Under the pieces are notes generated by a model. That model was given only the letters and a program-made list of their open reading frames with translations, did no database searches and was not told the origin of the DNA. From Gliomastix tumulicola (Eukaryota; Ascomycota; Sordariomycetes; Hypocreales; Bionectriaceae), in NCBI GenBank assembly GCA_001599755.1, contig BCHX01000002.1, forward strand, positions 744,001 through 808,000: DNA of 64,000 bases, read 5' to 3'. The first letter of the stretch is position 1; every line of letters begins with the position of its first letter. A program made the translations under genes and the position numbers. Below are positions 33,530-45,416 of this stretch, piece by piece.

Positions 33530-35467
33530 ATGTGGCGACTTGCCAACTCGCTCCTCCTTCTCACAAGCCTGGGATGCGCAGCCCGCTGCTCGCAGGACCC
33601 GGACATGGTCTACGGATTTGACACCGTGAGCTCTGATTTTAGCCCGAATGTCATCATTTGGAGCCTTGAACTTACTGATTGGGTATATAGATTGAACCGT
33701 CGACCAACCTTTCTTGGACACCATGCTTCGACAACTTTGAATGCGCTCGGCTTGAAGTCCCTTGGGACTATTCAAATCATACTACTGGCACCACGGCAAT
33801 TGCTTTCATCAAGTTGGCAGGCAAGAATGCCACCGATGATTCCCCAACCATCGTGATCAACCCTGGTATGTCCTGCGATCTCCTTTTTAACAAAGTTAGC
33901 TTTCTCCTATTCGACTGAGCTAACAATCGGATAGGCGGTCCGAGCGGCTCCGGTGTCCAGCTGCTTATAGATGCCCAGACCCTGGCTGGGCAAGCCTTCG
34001 GAGACCAGGTTAACCTTGTATCCTACGACCCTCGCGGCGTGAACCACAGTGGCCCAGGCCTCGACTGCTTTTCCGGCGACGAAGAGGCAAGAGCAGCCTT
34101 CAACCGACTACACAGAACGGGTACCGCGAACGTTTCATCAACGACTTTCGTGGACCAGTACTACTCAAGTGCGATCTACGGAGAGTGGTGCAACAATGCC
34201 GTCAAGAACGACTCGCCTCATGGTTACCACGTGACTACGCCCGCGGTCGCTCGTGATCTGCTCACGTTTATCGAAGCCGAGGCCGAGGCAGCCGGCAAGT
34301 CAGCATCAGATGCCAAATTGTGGATGTACGGCGTCAGTTATGGAACTGTCGTCGGCGCCACTTTTGCTTCGATGTTTCCTGACCGAGTTGAAAGAATGGT
34401 GCTCGATGGTGTCGTGAACGCAGAGCAGTACTACAGCAGCAACTGGAGGGATAACGTGGAACAGATGGACGAAGCCCTGGTTGGCTTTTCAACCATCTGC
34501 CATGCCGCAGGTTCTGACGGGTGTCCCTTCTGGGGACCCACGCCAGACGACATCATGGAGAGACTGGACGCCCTCATTACCCAGCTTCAGAACCATCCGG
34601 TTCCCGTCAGCGGAGTTCAGACTGGGGATCTACCGCAGATGGTCACAGTCGCAGACCTGAAGACCCTTTTCATCACCTCAGTCTACAACCCGCAGAGGTA
34701 CTTCCCCGACATGGCCGAGGCCTTGCACCAGCTCGAGCAAGGCAACGTGACCGCGCTTGTGGGCCTGTATGACAAGCAAGCTGTTACATCTGATACGCGC
34801 CTCACTATTCAGTGCGCCGACGCGTCTCGAACAAACAAGCTCACTACTATCGATGAGTTCAAGAGTCATGTTGAGTTTACTACCTCCAAGAGCAAGTACA
34901 TGGGCGATATCTACCCTCTCTTTGTCGAAGATATCTTGTGCAGATCGATCCGACCACAGTTGCCTGACAGCATGGTGGTTCAAGGTACGCATACCCACTC
35001 ATGCATTGCGTATTCTGACAACCGCATCTGGGTATTGGGAGACATATCTAACCGGCTTTCCCTTATGCAGACCCCAAGATTGGGCTGGACAAGCCTATGG
35101 CGTACCCGATTCTGTTTACGAGCAATACCATCGACCCCATCACTCCCGCGATATCGTACGTTTTACCCCAAAGTCTCGTTTTCTGGTATATCGCCAACTC
35201 ACATCTCTTACTTGTAGGGCACGCAAAATGTCCTCCCGATTTCCTGGGTCGGTTGTCTTGTTGCAAGAAGCTATTGGTGTAAGTAATCCCGAGGCTCTAA
35301 GCGGATAAAACCCCTTGGATAAGACTGTAAGCTAACTCACGGGATGTTCCCCCCGAATGCAGCATACTGTCATGGACCAAGGCGGGTCAATCTGTTACTT
35401 TGAACACGTCCAGGCGTACTTTCAAGGCGTGGTTCCACCTTCCAACATCACATGCCCGCAGCAGTAA
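33530..35467 (+). CDS. Secreted alpha/beta-hydrolase, S33/TAP-like peptidase
   Basis: This is an extracellular serine exopeptidase-like enzyme of the tripeptidyl-aminopeptidase/prolyl-peptidase group. Six exons (33530-33625, 33691-33865, 33935-34984, 35071-35155, 35218-35278 and 35363-35467) join to 523 residues. There is an N-terminal signal peptide (RLANSLLLLTSLGCAARC). The oxyanion motif NPGGPSGSG spans the second intron and is followed by LVSYDPRGVNHSG. The nucleophile elbow YGVSYGT gives Ser225. The acid is Asp462 in SNTIDPITP and the base is His490 in GHTVMDQGG, within the C-terminal TAP-like domain. The triad is complete only if all introns are removed as given, which supports the model. 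Several N-glycosylation sequons are present. It may serve nutrition or host-protein degradation outside the cell. Confidence 0.9.
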
Positions 35468-35980
35468 ACGCCTTTCAAGGACATCACTGTTTGAACGCTG
35501 AACGCTGATCAAGAGTGGTATCCGTGGGGTTTCTGGCGAGATTTGGCTAATGTCTCCGTGCGGTCTAATAGATATCCGGACTTGCATCGTAGTACCGCAG
35601 ACCATACCTTAGGGAGAGCTGGCGTCGGGGCAAGTTCGGACAACGGTACATTAGCTGTAATCTCAGCTTTCTATTCCTTCTGCCGCGAGAAATTTAACAT
35701 TGTACCTCATTATTCATAATAGAAGCAATAATCTTTTAGTGCTGCACGTGTTTGAGTTTAGTCGGTGATTTGGTCTGCATCGAGACCTATTTCGCTTGGT
35801 AAGATGATAGGCTGATAAGCCGATAAGCCGATAAGCCAATAGTTAGGCCGATAAGACTAATGAAGTGGGGGCCTCCTCAACCCCTCAAATTCACGGGAGG
35901 ACAATCACTGCCTCTTCACGCTTTCATCATTCACCATTTCCCCCTCCTCACTCAACCCATCGATCTGAATTGCCAAAAAG
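35468..35980. other. Intergenic region upstream of the RNase H gene
   Basis: It carries the 3' flank of the peptidase gene and the promoter of the RNase H gene. The notable item is the cluster of GATA sites at 35814-35854, listed separately. Confidence 0.5.
35814..35854 (+). promoter_or_regulatory. Tandem GATA-site cluster
   Basis: Four GATAAG hexamers, in TGATAAG and CGATAAG contexts, lie within about 40 bp as a short degenerate repeat (GCCGATAA units). HGATAR is the binding site of fungal GATA factors such as the nitrogen regulator AreA/Nit2. The cluster is 130-170 bp upstream of the RNase H ATG and about 350 bp beyond the peptidase stop. A regulatory role is inferred; it could also be a chance minisatellite. 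Confidence 0.5.
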
Positions 35981-37029
35981 ATGCCTCTTGGTTGGTACCT
36001 CGCTCAGGGCCTCGTCCCACTCGGGCCCAGCAGCAGCGACGACGAGGAAGGCCCTTGCACGCTGCCAAATGGTCGCGTCGTTTGTGGACCGCACGGGCAC
36101 GAGCTCTGTCATCGCTGCGGCACTGACTACACCCTCATGAACGAAGATGTACGGGAGGACGACAGCGTCTCGGAAGGCGACGATGATGATTATGATGATG
36201 ATGATATGCGGGTTCCCTTTGTTGCGGGTCCAATTATCCTTCCTGACAGACTGCCGGATCCAAATGTCACTACCAGGGGCACCGGCCGCGTCTTTCCCAC
36301 CAAATTCTTTCCTCCATCGCCTACCATAGCTCCGCTGGAGCTATTCTCTGGTCGCAGGCAACACATAGCTATCACCAGGTAAGGTCAATACCATTCTCTC
36401 TGCGACGGTTCTTTCCCCCCTGCCGTGAGCCCAGACTCAGGCGCTAATCGATATCCCTATTAATTAGGATCACGCACCGGAATGATCCGAGCAAATGTCT
36501 CATCTTCACCGACGGAGCATGCCTCAATAATGGGCAAGCGAACCCCAAAGCAGGCTGGGCATTTCACCATGGCTTCCTTTCGTCAGGCGAGCCAGCCGTC
36601 GCCGCCGGCCGCTTAGAGAAGAAGGGGCCATTCGACAGCGATGAAAGCGAAGACCGCGCGCAGACCAGCAATCGGGCGGAGCTCCGGGCTGTTATCGCTG
36701 TTCTGGGTTTCCGACACTGGCCCGGTGAGGGCTTCGGATCCCTCGTCATTGCGACCGACTCGTCTTATGTTGTCGATGGTGCGACGAAATGGGCCAAGGG
36801 CTGGGTCAAGCATGGCTGGAAGACGCGCAACGGGGAGGATGTCAAGAATAAGGATCTGTGGGAGGCGTTGCTCGGCGGCGTCGAAGACGCCAAGGCGAAA
36901 GGCTTCACTGTCCATCTGTGGCAGATCCCCCGGGAGCTCAACACAGTTGCTGATGCAGCTGCCAAGGAGGCTGCGGAGACGCGGGAGGCACCAAGCCAGT
37001 GGGCGAGAATATTCGGTATGGCGATTTAG
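35981..37029 (+). CDS. RNase H1-like ribonuclease
   Basis: This is predicted to cut RNA in RNA:DNA hybrids. Exons are 35981-36378 and 36468-37029, with an 89 bp phase-2 intron, giving 319 residues. The N-terminal half has a cysteine motif (HELCHRCGTDYT) and an acidic Asp run. The C-terminal RNase H domain has the metal-binding residues in order: Asp in IFTDGACLNNG, Glu in SNRAELRAVIAVL, Asp in VIATDSSYVVDG, and Asp in LNTVADAAAKEAA. WKTRNGEDVKNKDLW precedes the last block, as in RNase H1 proteins. There is no reverse transcriptase or integrase next to it, so it is a stand-alone gene rather than part of a retroelement. It lacks an obvious targeting peptide. Confidence 0.85.
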
Positions 37030-37452
37030 AGACTGCATTTGCGGACACTCATTTCTGCTCACCTCTCCTCACATGTGCTAGATAGTCATCACATCGCAAC
37101 ACACAGCTTAGTATCAATTGACGCAGCAAATGCAATTGGTGCCCAGCTTCGCTCTTGCAGGTTCTCTATTCACTCATCCATGGCGCTCGGGACTGCTCCC
37201 GGCGCTAGTATTGGGAATCAAACCTCTCATACTCCGAGCTTGCGATTTTTCAGCCTTGACAGTACACTCATCCCCTTTGCGAATCGCCTGTCGAATTCTG
37301 CTGTTTTCTGAAGAAGCTAGAACATACACATATGAACTCGCAATGTCGTTTCTGGTACTGTTATTTGAGGTCGCCGGAAAAGTAAAGCAAAGGGCTCTGA
37401 AGACACAGGCGGCCTTGGAATATCATATAGCCATGATGAGAAACCAAACTCG
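37030..37452. other. Convergent 3' region
   Basis: It lies between the RNase H stop codon and the stop of the convergent zinc-finger gene, so it should hold two terminators. No gene was seen. Confidence 0.5.
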
Positions 37453-38482
37453 CTACACCACTGAGCTTTCGTGACCAGCTTCCAAATCTTCGAGCATGGT
37501 AGCCACTCGATCCAAACTGGCCTTTGCCTCCTGGCATTCTCTCTCCTTCTCTGCCAACTTGGCTCGCATCTCTTCACACTCCTTCCTCTTTGCCTCTAAA
37601 ATTTGAAACCGAATGTCTCGCTTCCGTTTCAAATCCCGAATAAGCCTTCGATCAACAGGGTCGTTGTCGCCGTTTGCCTGCGCTCTTGAGAGGGCCTCAG
37701 AGGTGGACAATCGGGGAGCACTGGTTACATAACTTGTTGCTTGAGGGGGCCGATGCTTGCACGTTTTCATATGTCGCTGCAGGTTGTACGGTCGCTTGAC
37801 AGAATTCGTTTCTCCAAACGTGCACCCATGATAAGGGCATCGATAGGGGCGATAAGAACGGACCACTGGGTTCGTTGCATGCCGCTCTCCCCGATGCCTT
37901 GACAAGGCAAATGCGTTGGAGAAAGGGACATCACAGTCCGGGCATCGCAATATCACAGTCCCCTGTCGTGCCAAGGTGCCGACCTCAGCCGGTCGAGATG
38001 CCTCCGTTGATGGAATGGCTCCCGTTGGGGCAGCGGCGGTCTGACGGAAAGGGGAATAGGAGGCAGACGATTCTGAGGGTCTGATACCGATTCGACTGGA
38101 CGGTGGAAACTCTCGCTGAGTGCCACCATAGTCGTTGATGGCAGAAGATTCGCCACTGTCCAACAATACGGAGACATCCGTATCTGCCGGGTCCCCTGCA
38201 GAGGGCGGGGGTAGCAAGAATGCCGCTAATAGTCCTTCGTCCCCCCACGCAGGCAAATCGTGATTCGAATCGGGCGCGTTGAACCCCTGGAATCCATCGC
38301 CGTGTTCGACTGTAACAACGTTAGGATCGACTTCAAATGCATGGGCCGCAAAACATACCAGTCGTATCAAGGAAGTCCAACCAAGGGCGCTCTGCAGAGG
38401 GGAGCGTCGGAGGGATCGACGACGATCGGGGGTGAAGCTCGTTCTGAAGGTCCAACTCATCGGCAGGGGTGTAGCAAAACAT
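37453..38482 (-). CDS. C2H2 zinc-finger protein with C-terminal coiled coil
   Basis: This is a probable nuclear DNA-binding regulator. I place the start at 38482 (MFCYTPADELDL). A 49 bp intron (38358-38310) has GTATGT, CCTAAC and TTACAG ends. Exons 38482-38359 and 38309-37453 join to 326 residues. Reading through without the intron gives a less protein-like N-terminus. An acidic, Ser/Pro-rich region of about 150 residues precedes a classical finger (CPDCDVPFSNAFALSRHRGERH) and a second C2H2-like unit with wider spacing (CPYHGC ... LQRHMKTCKH). The C-terminus is a charged coiled coil (DLKRKRDIRFQILEAKRKE onward), suggesting dimerisation. An upstream in-frame ATG at 38533 would add 17 mostly hydrophobic residues and is less likely. 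Confidence 0.75.
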
Positions 38483-39752
38483 CCAACAGACACCCCAGAT
38501 AACTGCGAGTGCGACTCGGATGGTCCATGGCATCGTCGTACAAATTGGGCGCCTGCTTAGACGGAAATCCTGGAGCGTGTGAGATATAATCCAGATGATA
38601 ACTTGGACTATTGTCTCAATCAACAAAGCACCTATCGCGAATGCGTCCTGGGAGGTCTTGGTTCTGATAAGCGTAACGGCTGTAGCTTCCGGGCCAGCAT
38701 CGTTGTACGAACCTCGCCGTTTAGCTGGGCGAAGTGACGCTGGAGTCCAATTATTTCAGTCCCGCGAGCTCGTTGCTGATATGGTATATTTCACATACCT
38801 GAGATGGACGTGAAGAGCAAATTTCGCCATCGAGCTGCGATAAGTGACGCTGAAGTCCATTATATTAGCCTTGGGAGGTCAAGATTGATGTTGGCAGATT
38901 TCCAATACCCAAGGGAGACGCCAACGCGAAACTGGTTGCTGCAGACTCGCCACGCTTTTGACACCAACTGTCAATCTTGACAAATAGCCTATGGTAGGAG
39001 GTTAATAAAAAACTGTGTTTGGATAAATGTGTGTATGGGTGCTAACGAGGGCTAGGGCTACCTCCTTGCGCTCATATTCACGGCTTAGACTACCCAAAGC
39101 ATCTTCAATCTGCTCTGCTGCGATCTTCCTAATATCGTACATTGATAAGTCATCGCAAATAAGGGAGTAATCAAAGATACGTGGAGGCTCATGCTCAGGT
39201 GCATGCCACGAAAACCTCAGTCGCTCAGAAGCCATGAACATGATGACGATCGTGTAGTTCAAACAGCAATGGATAAAGATGTATCGGGTGATCGTTGAGG
39301 CTGAAAGTGTTGGAGAGGGTCTGGCGGACTTTGGTATATACACATCAACACCTCAGTGCACAGGAGCAACAACACCTCAGTTCATTAGTTGAACCCTGAT
39401 GGGATGTGAGGTGCACCCCGTTGGAAGCAGTCCTAGTCGGGTCTGTGTTGTAGAAGCAACAGACATTGAACAGAGTTGTCTCGGGAGAGCATGAACTCAT
39501 GAAACAAATAGATATGAAAATGGAATGTGCGAGGAATGCTCAGTGCGCCTTGATAGACACTTAAGTCAAGCTTAGCCTTTGTTCACTTATGAAATGGAGA
39601 AGGTAGTGCAAAAGGCAGACGGATGAGCAGAACAATAGCATAAAAGGTCTCCGAGAGGTCACATCCGGAGCTACCAACGAAACACCTATATACTCTGACG
39701 CTACTAGGCTCCCATATCTCGTACAACCTTGACCATTTGTATTTGTCACTGC
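38483..39752. other. Intergenic region
   Basis: 1.3 kb with only one weak gene candidate (39002-39241, minus, listed separately). Otherwise nothing was recognised. Confidence 0.45.
39002..39241 (-). CDS. Possible small hypothetical protein
   Basis: A 79-residue open frame from the ATG at 39241 has protein-like composition (RIFDYSLICDDLSMYDIRK, then EQIEDALGSLSREYERKE). The last residues after ERKE look like read-through of an intron or of noncoding DNA, so the true 3' end may differ. I recognise no family and see no signal peptide. It could equally be a fragment of a lost gene. Confidence 0.25.
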   Translation of the reverse strand: MFMASERLRFSWHAPEHEPPRIFDYSLICDDLSMYDIRKIAAEQIEDALGSLSREYERKEVALALVSTHTHIYPNTVFY

Positions 39753-42700
39753 TCAATATAGTAAAGCTCGTGCATCGTTCAGGCAATTCACAGCGCTCAC
39801 GACCGCCTCATGCCCAGGCCCATGCAGCACTGTCCAGCTATCCACGGCTTCTCGGAGCAGAATCTCACCCTCCCGTGCCTTTCCTACGTGACAAAGAGCA
39901 ACACCCAGCCAGTGAATACTCGTCACTACTTCCACATGCTCCCGCGGGTAGAGTTCCTGCCGTATCGCATAGACCTCCTGGAGTATCTCCGCGGCGTCTG
40001 TAAACTTCTCTTGGTAATACAGCGCCGTCCCTAGGGAATGCATAGACGACGCAGCATTTATGCGGTTCTCTGGCTGCGCTACCTTTCGCGCGGAGACGGC
40101 CTGCCGCAGAGCTGCTTCCGCCTCGGCAAACTTGTCGAGCTCGTGGAGGGTGATGCCCAGATGATGCGCAGCGGTCGCCGCATCTGCATGATCCGGCCCA
40201 TGCAGTCGTATCCTCATGGAAAGGGATTCCTCAAAGGCTGCTTCTGCTTCGGCGAGTCTGGTGATGGCATAGTAGGTCAGACCCAGCCAGTACAGACTGG
40301 TGCCTATGTCCGTGTGATCCCCCTGGTGCAGCCTCCGCTCCATCGCCACGCCCTCTTGGAACATCTTCTCGGCCTCCGAGAAGCGACTTTGCTCGTACAG
40401 CGCGAGGCCCTGCCAGTATAGACCTGCCGCAATGTCTGCATGATCTCCCTGGCGCAGGCCGCGGAACATCGAATGGGCCTCCGCGATCACCTTCTCCGCA
40501 TTGGCATAGTCGGTCGCCAGGCACATCGCCAGCCCCATCCAGTGCATACTCCGCGCCGTTTCTAGGTGGGGTGACTGGTGTAGCTCTTGCCGAACAGAGA
40601 GTGCCTGTTGGAAGACGTCCTTGGCGGCGGCGTAGTCTTCTTGCTCGTAGAGGGCGCGTCCGTGCCAGTGCAGGAGTCTGCCCGTGTCTTCATGCCGGGG
40701 CCCCATCTCGGTTCGTGAGTCGGTGACAGCTTCACTGAATGCGGTCGCGGCCTCACCGAACTCCTTGATGTCATAGTGGCAGCGTCCAATCAGCTCCAGT
40801 ATCCCGGATCTGGAGACCATCTCGCCGTGTCTGTTCTTCCTCAAGGCAATAATGAAGACTTCGAGAGCTTTCCCGGGCTTGTTGAAGCGGCGATAGAAGT
40901 TGCCAACCATAATCAGGATGAGGACCGGCATGCCCACTGCGTTCCGCATGATCAAACGGAAGAGGATCTCGAGAGGATCGGTCAGCGTGCTGACACTCTG
41001 CGAGATGTTCGTGAGCTTCAGGAACAACTCTACTCGGGTCTGCATCGGGACCATGTTGTGTGTTCTCAGCATTTCCACCAGCTCCGTTGTGTTTTCTGGC
41101 TCAGGTGGCCGTGGGCGCCCCTGCGATGAAGACTGAACAGCCACTGATAGTTGGTCTGGCGAAGGGGTATCAGAAGACCCGTGAGCCATGATTCTCAGCA
41201 GAGCCTGGAGCTGCTGCGTGCGCCAGTCGTTTTCGCCGAATTCTTTCCGTCTTTGTGCTAGCTGTCGGGTTGCTAGTGGCATAAGCTGGTCGAAACTGCC
41301 AAGCCTGAGGCTATCTTCTGTCAACGAGCGCTGTACTTCGTCGACGATCATAGGAGAAGCATGCGTAGATCTGTCATCCAGAACCGAGACGAGCACATAC
41401 TCCATCCATCGCACGCATCCGTCGCTCGTCATCGTCTTGCGTATCCTGGATATCGTGTCAGAGTCACACACGTTCGCACGGTTGAAATGGTACACGGCAA
41501 AGTCTGCGGCGTATAGCAGAAATGGCCGGTCCGGATCGTCGTTTGTTGCGTTCGTCGCCTCATTCGCTTGTCGCAGAGCAGTCCCAAATAGACTCAAGTG
41601 ATCCAGGCACGAAAGACCGATGAGTTCGTGTGAGTCGTCGATGCACAGCTGGAAGGAAACGACGGCGGTGTCATTATCACCCCACTCCTCGACTGGTCGC
41701 AGCAGAAACTCCTTAGCCGTCACATGGACCAGGCTGACCTTGTCGTCTTTGATGTCAACCAGGCCTCCACACACGCGTCGAATCTTCTGGATCGCGTCCA
41801 GGAGAAGGTAGTCGTCAATGGCACTTCGTGTTAACAACTCATCGTCAGTTCTAAGAACGAGAGCTTGTGCGTAGTTGAGCTCCTCGACTGTCAAAGGTCT
41901 ACCAGCGGCGACAATAAAGGCGAGCAGATTCTGCGCCAGTCTGACTTCAAAATCATCAAGATTCTGTAGAAGCTGGAGCAGAATCCGACGATACGCTGCT
42001 TGTAAGCCTCGGGGCTGGTGATGAATCTTGTGCGTGACCTCCTTGACCGACGATGCACTGGACAGTTCGTCAACCATGAGCTTTGCCCAGAGAAACATGC
42101 CCTCCGACTTCTCCAATAGCGTATTCAGGACAATGTCCTTAGTGCCCAGCTTCTGGAGACCCTGATTCTGTTCTACCTTGGCGGAAATGTAGGAGTGGAG
42201 GTCGGACTGGATCAGTTGACTGTCGATGTCGATGGAGTGACCCGAGACTCTGGTAGCCTCTAGAGCGTGAGGTCGCCCCAGTACGATGGCTTTGGATGCC
42301 TTGGAACGTGTCAGAAGCGCATGTATGCGATCAAGCATGGCGCTGACCGAGTCAGAACACTCGTCGACACCATCAACTACCCAGTATAGTTGATGCGCAG
42401 TCTTCTCGACAACTTTATAAAGCACGTTCCAAAGGTCAGTTGTCGTGGGCTGGCCGTGGGCCATAAGATCTCGGATCAGGTGCAGTCCAGCCTCCTCATT
42501 AGGATCATCCAGGACTTGCCATAGCAATGACCGGACCAAGTCGTCAAGAGTTGCACGTGATGCGTCCGTGCCGGAGAAGGAGAAGAATATGGCTCGATGG
42601 TGACGCTGCCTCAGGGCTTCCACAACCGAAGAAGCAAGGATGCTTTTTCCGCAGCCGCTTTTTCCTGATACGCAGAGTAGTCGATCTCTGCTGGCAGGTC

Positions 42701-43671
42701 CCTCCTCTACTGTCCAGAGTCTGACCGTCTCGTGTGACCAGAACCACTCGCAAGTTCCGTCCAATTTCATACTGAATCTGGACTCTTGAACTTGGTTCAT
42801 GTTGGCAGGGTTGAGCCAGTGTTGGCACTTCAGTCTTACTTCCTCTGGAAGGCACGTCATGTTAGTCATGTCTTGGGAGGATTCTGGACAGAGGGCGCTC
42901 ACCATTTCTGAACTGAGAAGCCCGGACCAGTTCGATGGCGACAGCCGTCTCATCCACGATTCTGGAGTGCGTCTTTAATCGATCGATAGTAGCCTGGAAA
43001 TCCTCTTTAAGTGGTGACGTGACGAGTTTCCATATCTGTACTGCGAGAAGATGAGCATCAAATTACCACTAGTAAGTGTTAAGTATTAACTCACCCAACG
43101 ACCCACGGCTGAAGTGCTTGTATGCGACCACGCAGAACTCCACGATGTCGGAGAAGATATTCAGCAGCGCAACCTGGAGACTGGGATCCGCCTGTAGCTT
43201 TTTATAGAGCTCAAAACGGGGCAGATTGTCCGTGATTGTCTGGATCATGGTGGTGATCTGCTCGGCGACCGTGGCGTGGAAGTCAGACACCTATCACACG
43301 GTTTAGAAATTCCCCTCCAGCAATATGCATCGAGTCGCTGCGGTATTCACCATCAGGAAGAACTTGATCGGCGCCCATACCGGGCAGGTGATCTCGGCCT
43401 GCGTCTGCACAGCGACGTCGATGGCACTGGACAGATTGCGCAGCCCTGCGGTGTGTCGCTGGAAGATCGCGAGCAGACGAGAGCTCGCCTTCTTACGGCT
43501 CCGTCTCTCGCCATCCTTGATGGACTGGATGAGTTTGTCGATGGTATCGGTGTCGGCGACGCATTCCTGGAAGAGCTGGCTCCCGCCGCGGAGCTGGGCA
43601 AAGGCCGCAGCGGCACGGTCGATGGCCTGGCGGTCAAGATCGTTGGTATCCCCGCCGGGATTCTTGCTCAT
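39753..43671 (-). CDS. NACHT-TPR STAND protein (fungal NLR-like)
   Basis: This is a signal-transducing NTPase of the kind linked to fungal self/non-self recognition. Exons are 43671-43351, 43290-43095, 43040-42903 and 42844-39753, joining to 1248 residues. The N-terminal region of about 215 residues is helical (CPVWAPIKFFLM, then FSDIVEFCVVAYKHFSRGS), resembling the DUF7708-type heads of fungal STAND proteins. The NACHT domain has Walker A GKSGCGKS (residues about 279-286) and Walker B WVVDGVDEC (about 373-381). A winged-helix-like stretch follows, with SLVHVTAKEFLL. From about 900 to the end there are some eight kinesin-light-chain-like TPR units of about 42 residues, each with an LxWxGLAL-type first helix and a shared H-x-D or H-x-E turn. 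I chose the start at 43671 because it gives the shortest complete N-terminal head; open sequence extends upstream. Confidence 0.88.
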
Positions 43672-44137
43672 CGTGGCATCAGGTAAGGAGGTCCGTTTGG
43701 CGATGGTAAGTCCTGGTTCGACGATGCAGCAGCATTGGATGGACGAAGAGAGGACGCTGGATGGTAAGTCGGCGAGATGCATGATTCCATGCCCCAGGAA
43801 GTCAGCCCAAGCAGGACTCAGCCGCAATATTAGCGCCCAGCTGGATAATGGGTCCTCTGGCAGACTATGAGGCAGTGCTATGCAAGGCGACCACCCCCTG
43901 ACCACTTCCAGCAAAACGTGGCACCCATCGGGAGGGTCCCAATCAGTATTAGGCCCATGGGAATTAATGGAATTTAGAGGTACATTTTAGGGGAATTTCA
44001 TATTAAATTTGGTGATTGGAAGACACTGCACAACAAACGATACCGCACAGCCTGGAACAACACACTATTGTTAAACTATTGATTACAGTTCGCCACCCCG
44101 CATGCACATACTACACTTCTGATTACATACATCGCCC
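43672..44137. other. Intergenic region
   Basis: It holds the promoter of the NACHT-TPR gene and the 3' flank of the allergen-like gene, both on the minus strand. Nothing else was recognised. Confidence 0.5.
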
Positions 44138-45416
44138 TCAATCCATGATGCCCTTCTTGCCATCACCATCGGCGTCCTTGAATGGGTTCAACTTGTCAGC
44201 GAGGGACGCGTGCCTCTTGGCGTGAGCCTGGGAGCCGCTTCGGACTCCAAGCGAATCAACGTATGGCTAGTTAGTGCATGGTTAGCATTGCATCATCGCC
44301 CGTGTGAGAAAGCTTCATTCATACCTTCTGCCTCTCGCTGGTCTGAGCGGTCTCAGTTCTAGGGGCGCTCGCAGCAGTGCCGGTGCCAGTCGTGCCCGCG
44401 GCACCACCGCTGCCCAGGGCGTAGTGAGGCGTCTTGTCCGAGGTAGGCGACGTCTTGCCAGCCCGGCCAGCAGACAGGTCGCTGTCGCGGCTGGTGCTCG
44501 TGGTGATGTTCTCGCCGCGCCGGGTATCCGAGGGAATCCGGCCGGTGTCAGAGCCCATGGTCTGGGTGCCATCCATGCCCATGCCAGTGCCCATGCCAGT
44601 GCCAGTGCCGGTGCCGGTAGACTCAAACCCGTTCACACCGTGACCAGCGCCATGGGTGTGCGGGTGCGTGTGCCTGTGTCCAAGCAGGGACGGATGCATG
44701 TCCCTGTCAGCGCCCATCTGCTCGGCCTGGAGCTCCTTGTTGTAAGGAGCAGGGCAGCCGGCAGTGTCGCTCAAGGTGTGGACGGCACGCCCGCCGAGGA
44801 CACCACCCTCGTTCTTCCACTCCTCCATCGTCTTGAGGGGGAGGATCGAGGTGCCGTGGTGGACAGCCTCGGCATGGTGAGTCTCGTGGATGGGGATGGT
44901 AGTGTGCACAACCTCGGGAGCAATCGTCTCCTTCTGGACGACGGGCTGGACGTGCTCGTGCACATGGTGGTGCACGCGCTCGCCAGTCACCACGGGGGCC
45001 TTGGTGGAGGAGTGCGTGGTCTCATGGGTCATGGAGCTGCTCCTGTACTTGGCGATGTCCCGGTCCAGGATATCGCGCAGCTCCTGCTCATTGCCGTGGT
45101 GGAAGACCTTGTGCTCCACGGGCACACTGTTGTGGGTGTGCTTCTCGGGACTGGAGGTAGTAGTGGTCAGCTAATCACTCGTTCATCGCAGAGGCAAGCG
45201 GTGAACGTACAGAGTCTCCGTGTGCTTCACCGGCTGGACGACAGTATGATGGTGATGCTGGTGGATTTCCTTGTCCAGCGCGGTCATCAAATTCTCATGA
45301 CGGTGAGGGCGGACATGCTCCTCAGTGACAGAGGGACGGACATCCTCGTCAACGACAGTCTTGTGCTTGCCATCACTGCTGACGAAGTTGGTAACGGCCT
45401 GCTTTGCTTTCTCCAT
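44138..45416 (-). CDS. Histidine-rich allergen-like protein
   Basis: This belongs to a fungal family often annotated as allergen; its molecular role is not established. Exons are 45416-45211, 45150-44325 and 44266-44138, joining to 386 residues. The conserved head has TVVDEDVRPSVTEEHVRP, then HQHHHHTVVQPVKHTETL and PEKHTHNSVPVEHKVFHHGN. A His-rich core follows (ERVHHHVHEHVQPVVQKE, then VVHTTIPIHETHH). The middle is low-complexity Gly/Thr (TGTGTGTGMGTGMGMD). The short third exon supplies the usual conserved end (HAKRHASLADKLNPFKDADGDGKKG). There is no signal peptide or membrane segment, so a cytosolic site is likely. Histidine clusters suggest metal binding, which is inference. The tail is complete only with the second intron (44324-44267) removed. 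Confidence 0.85.

Noticed and set aside
35981..37029. RNase H as part of a retrotransposon
   Set aside because: No reverse transcriptase, integrase, gag or LTR nearby; it has its own intron and N-terminus.
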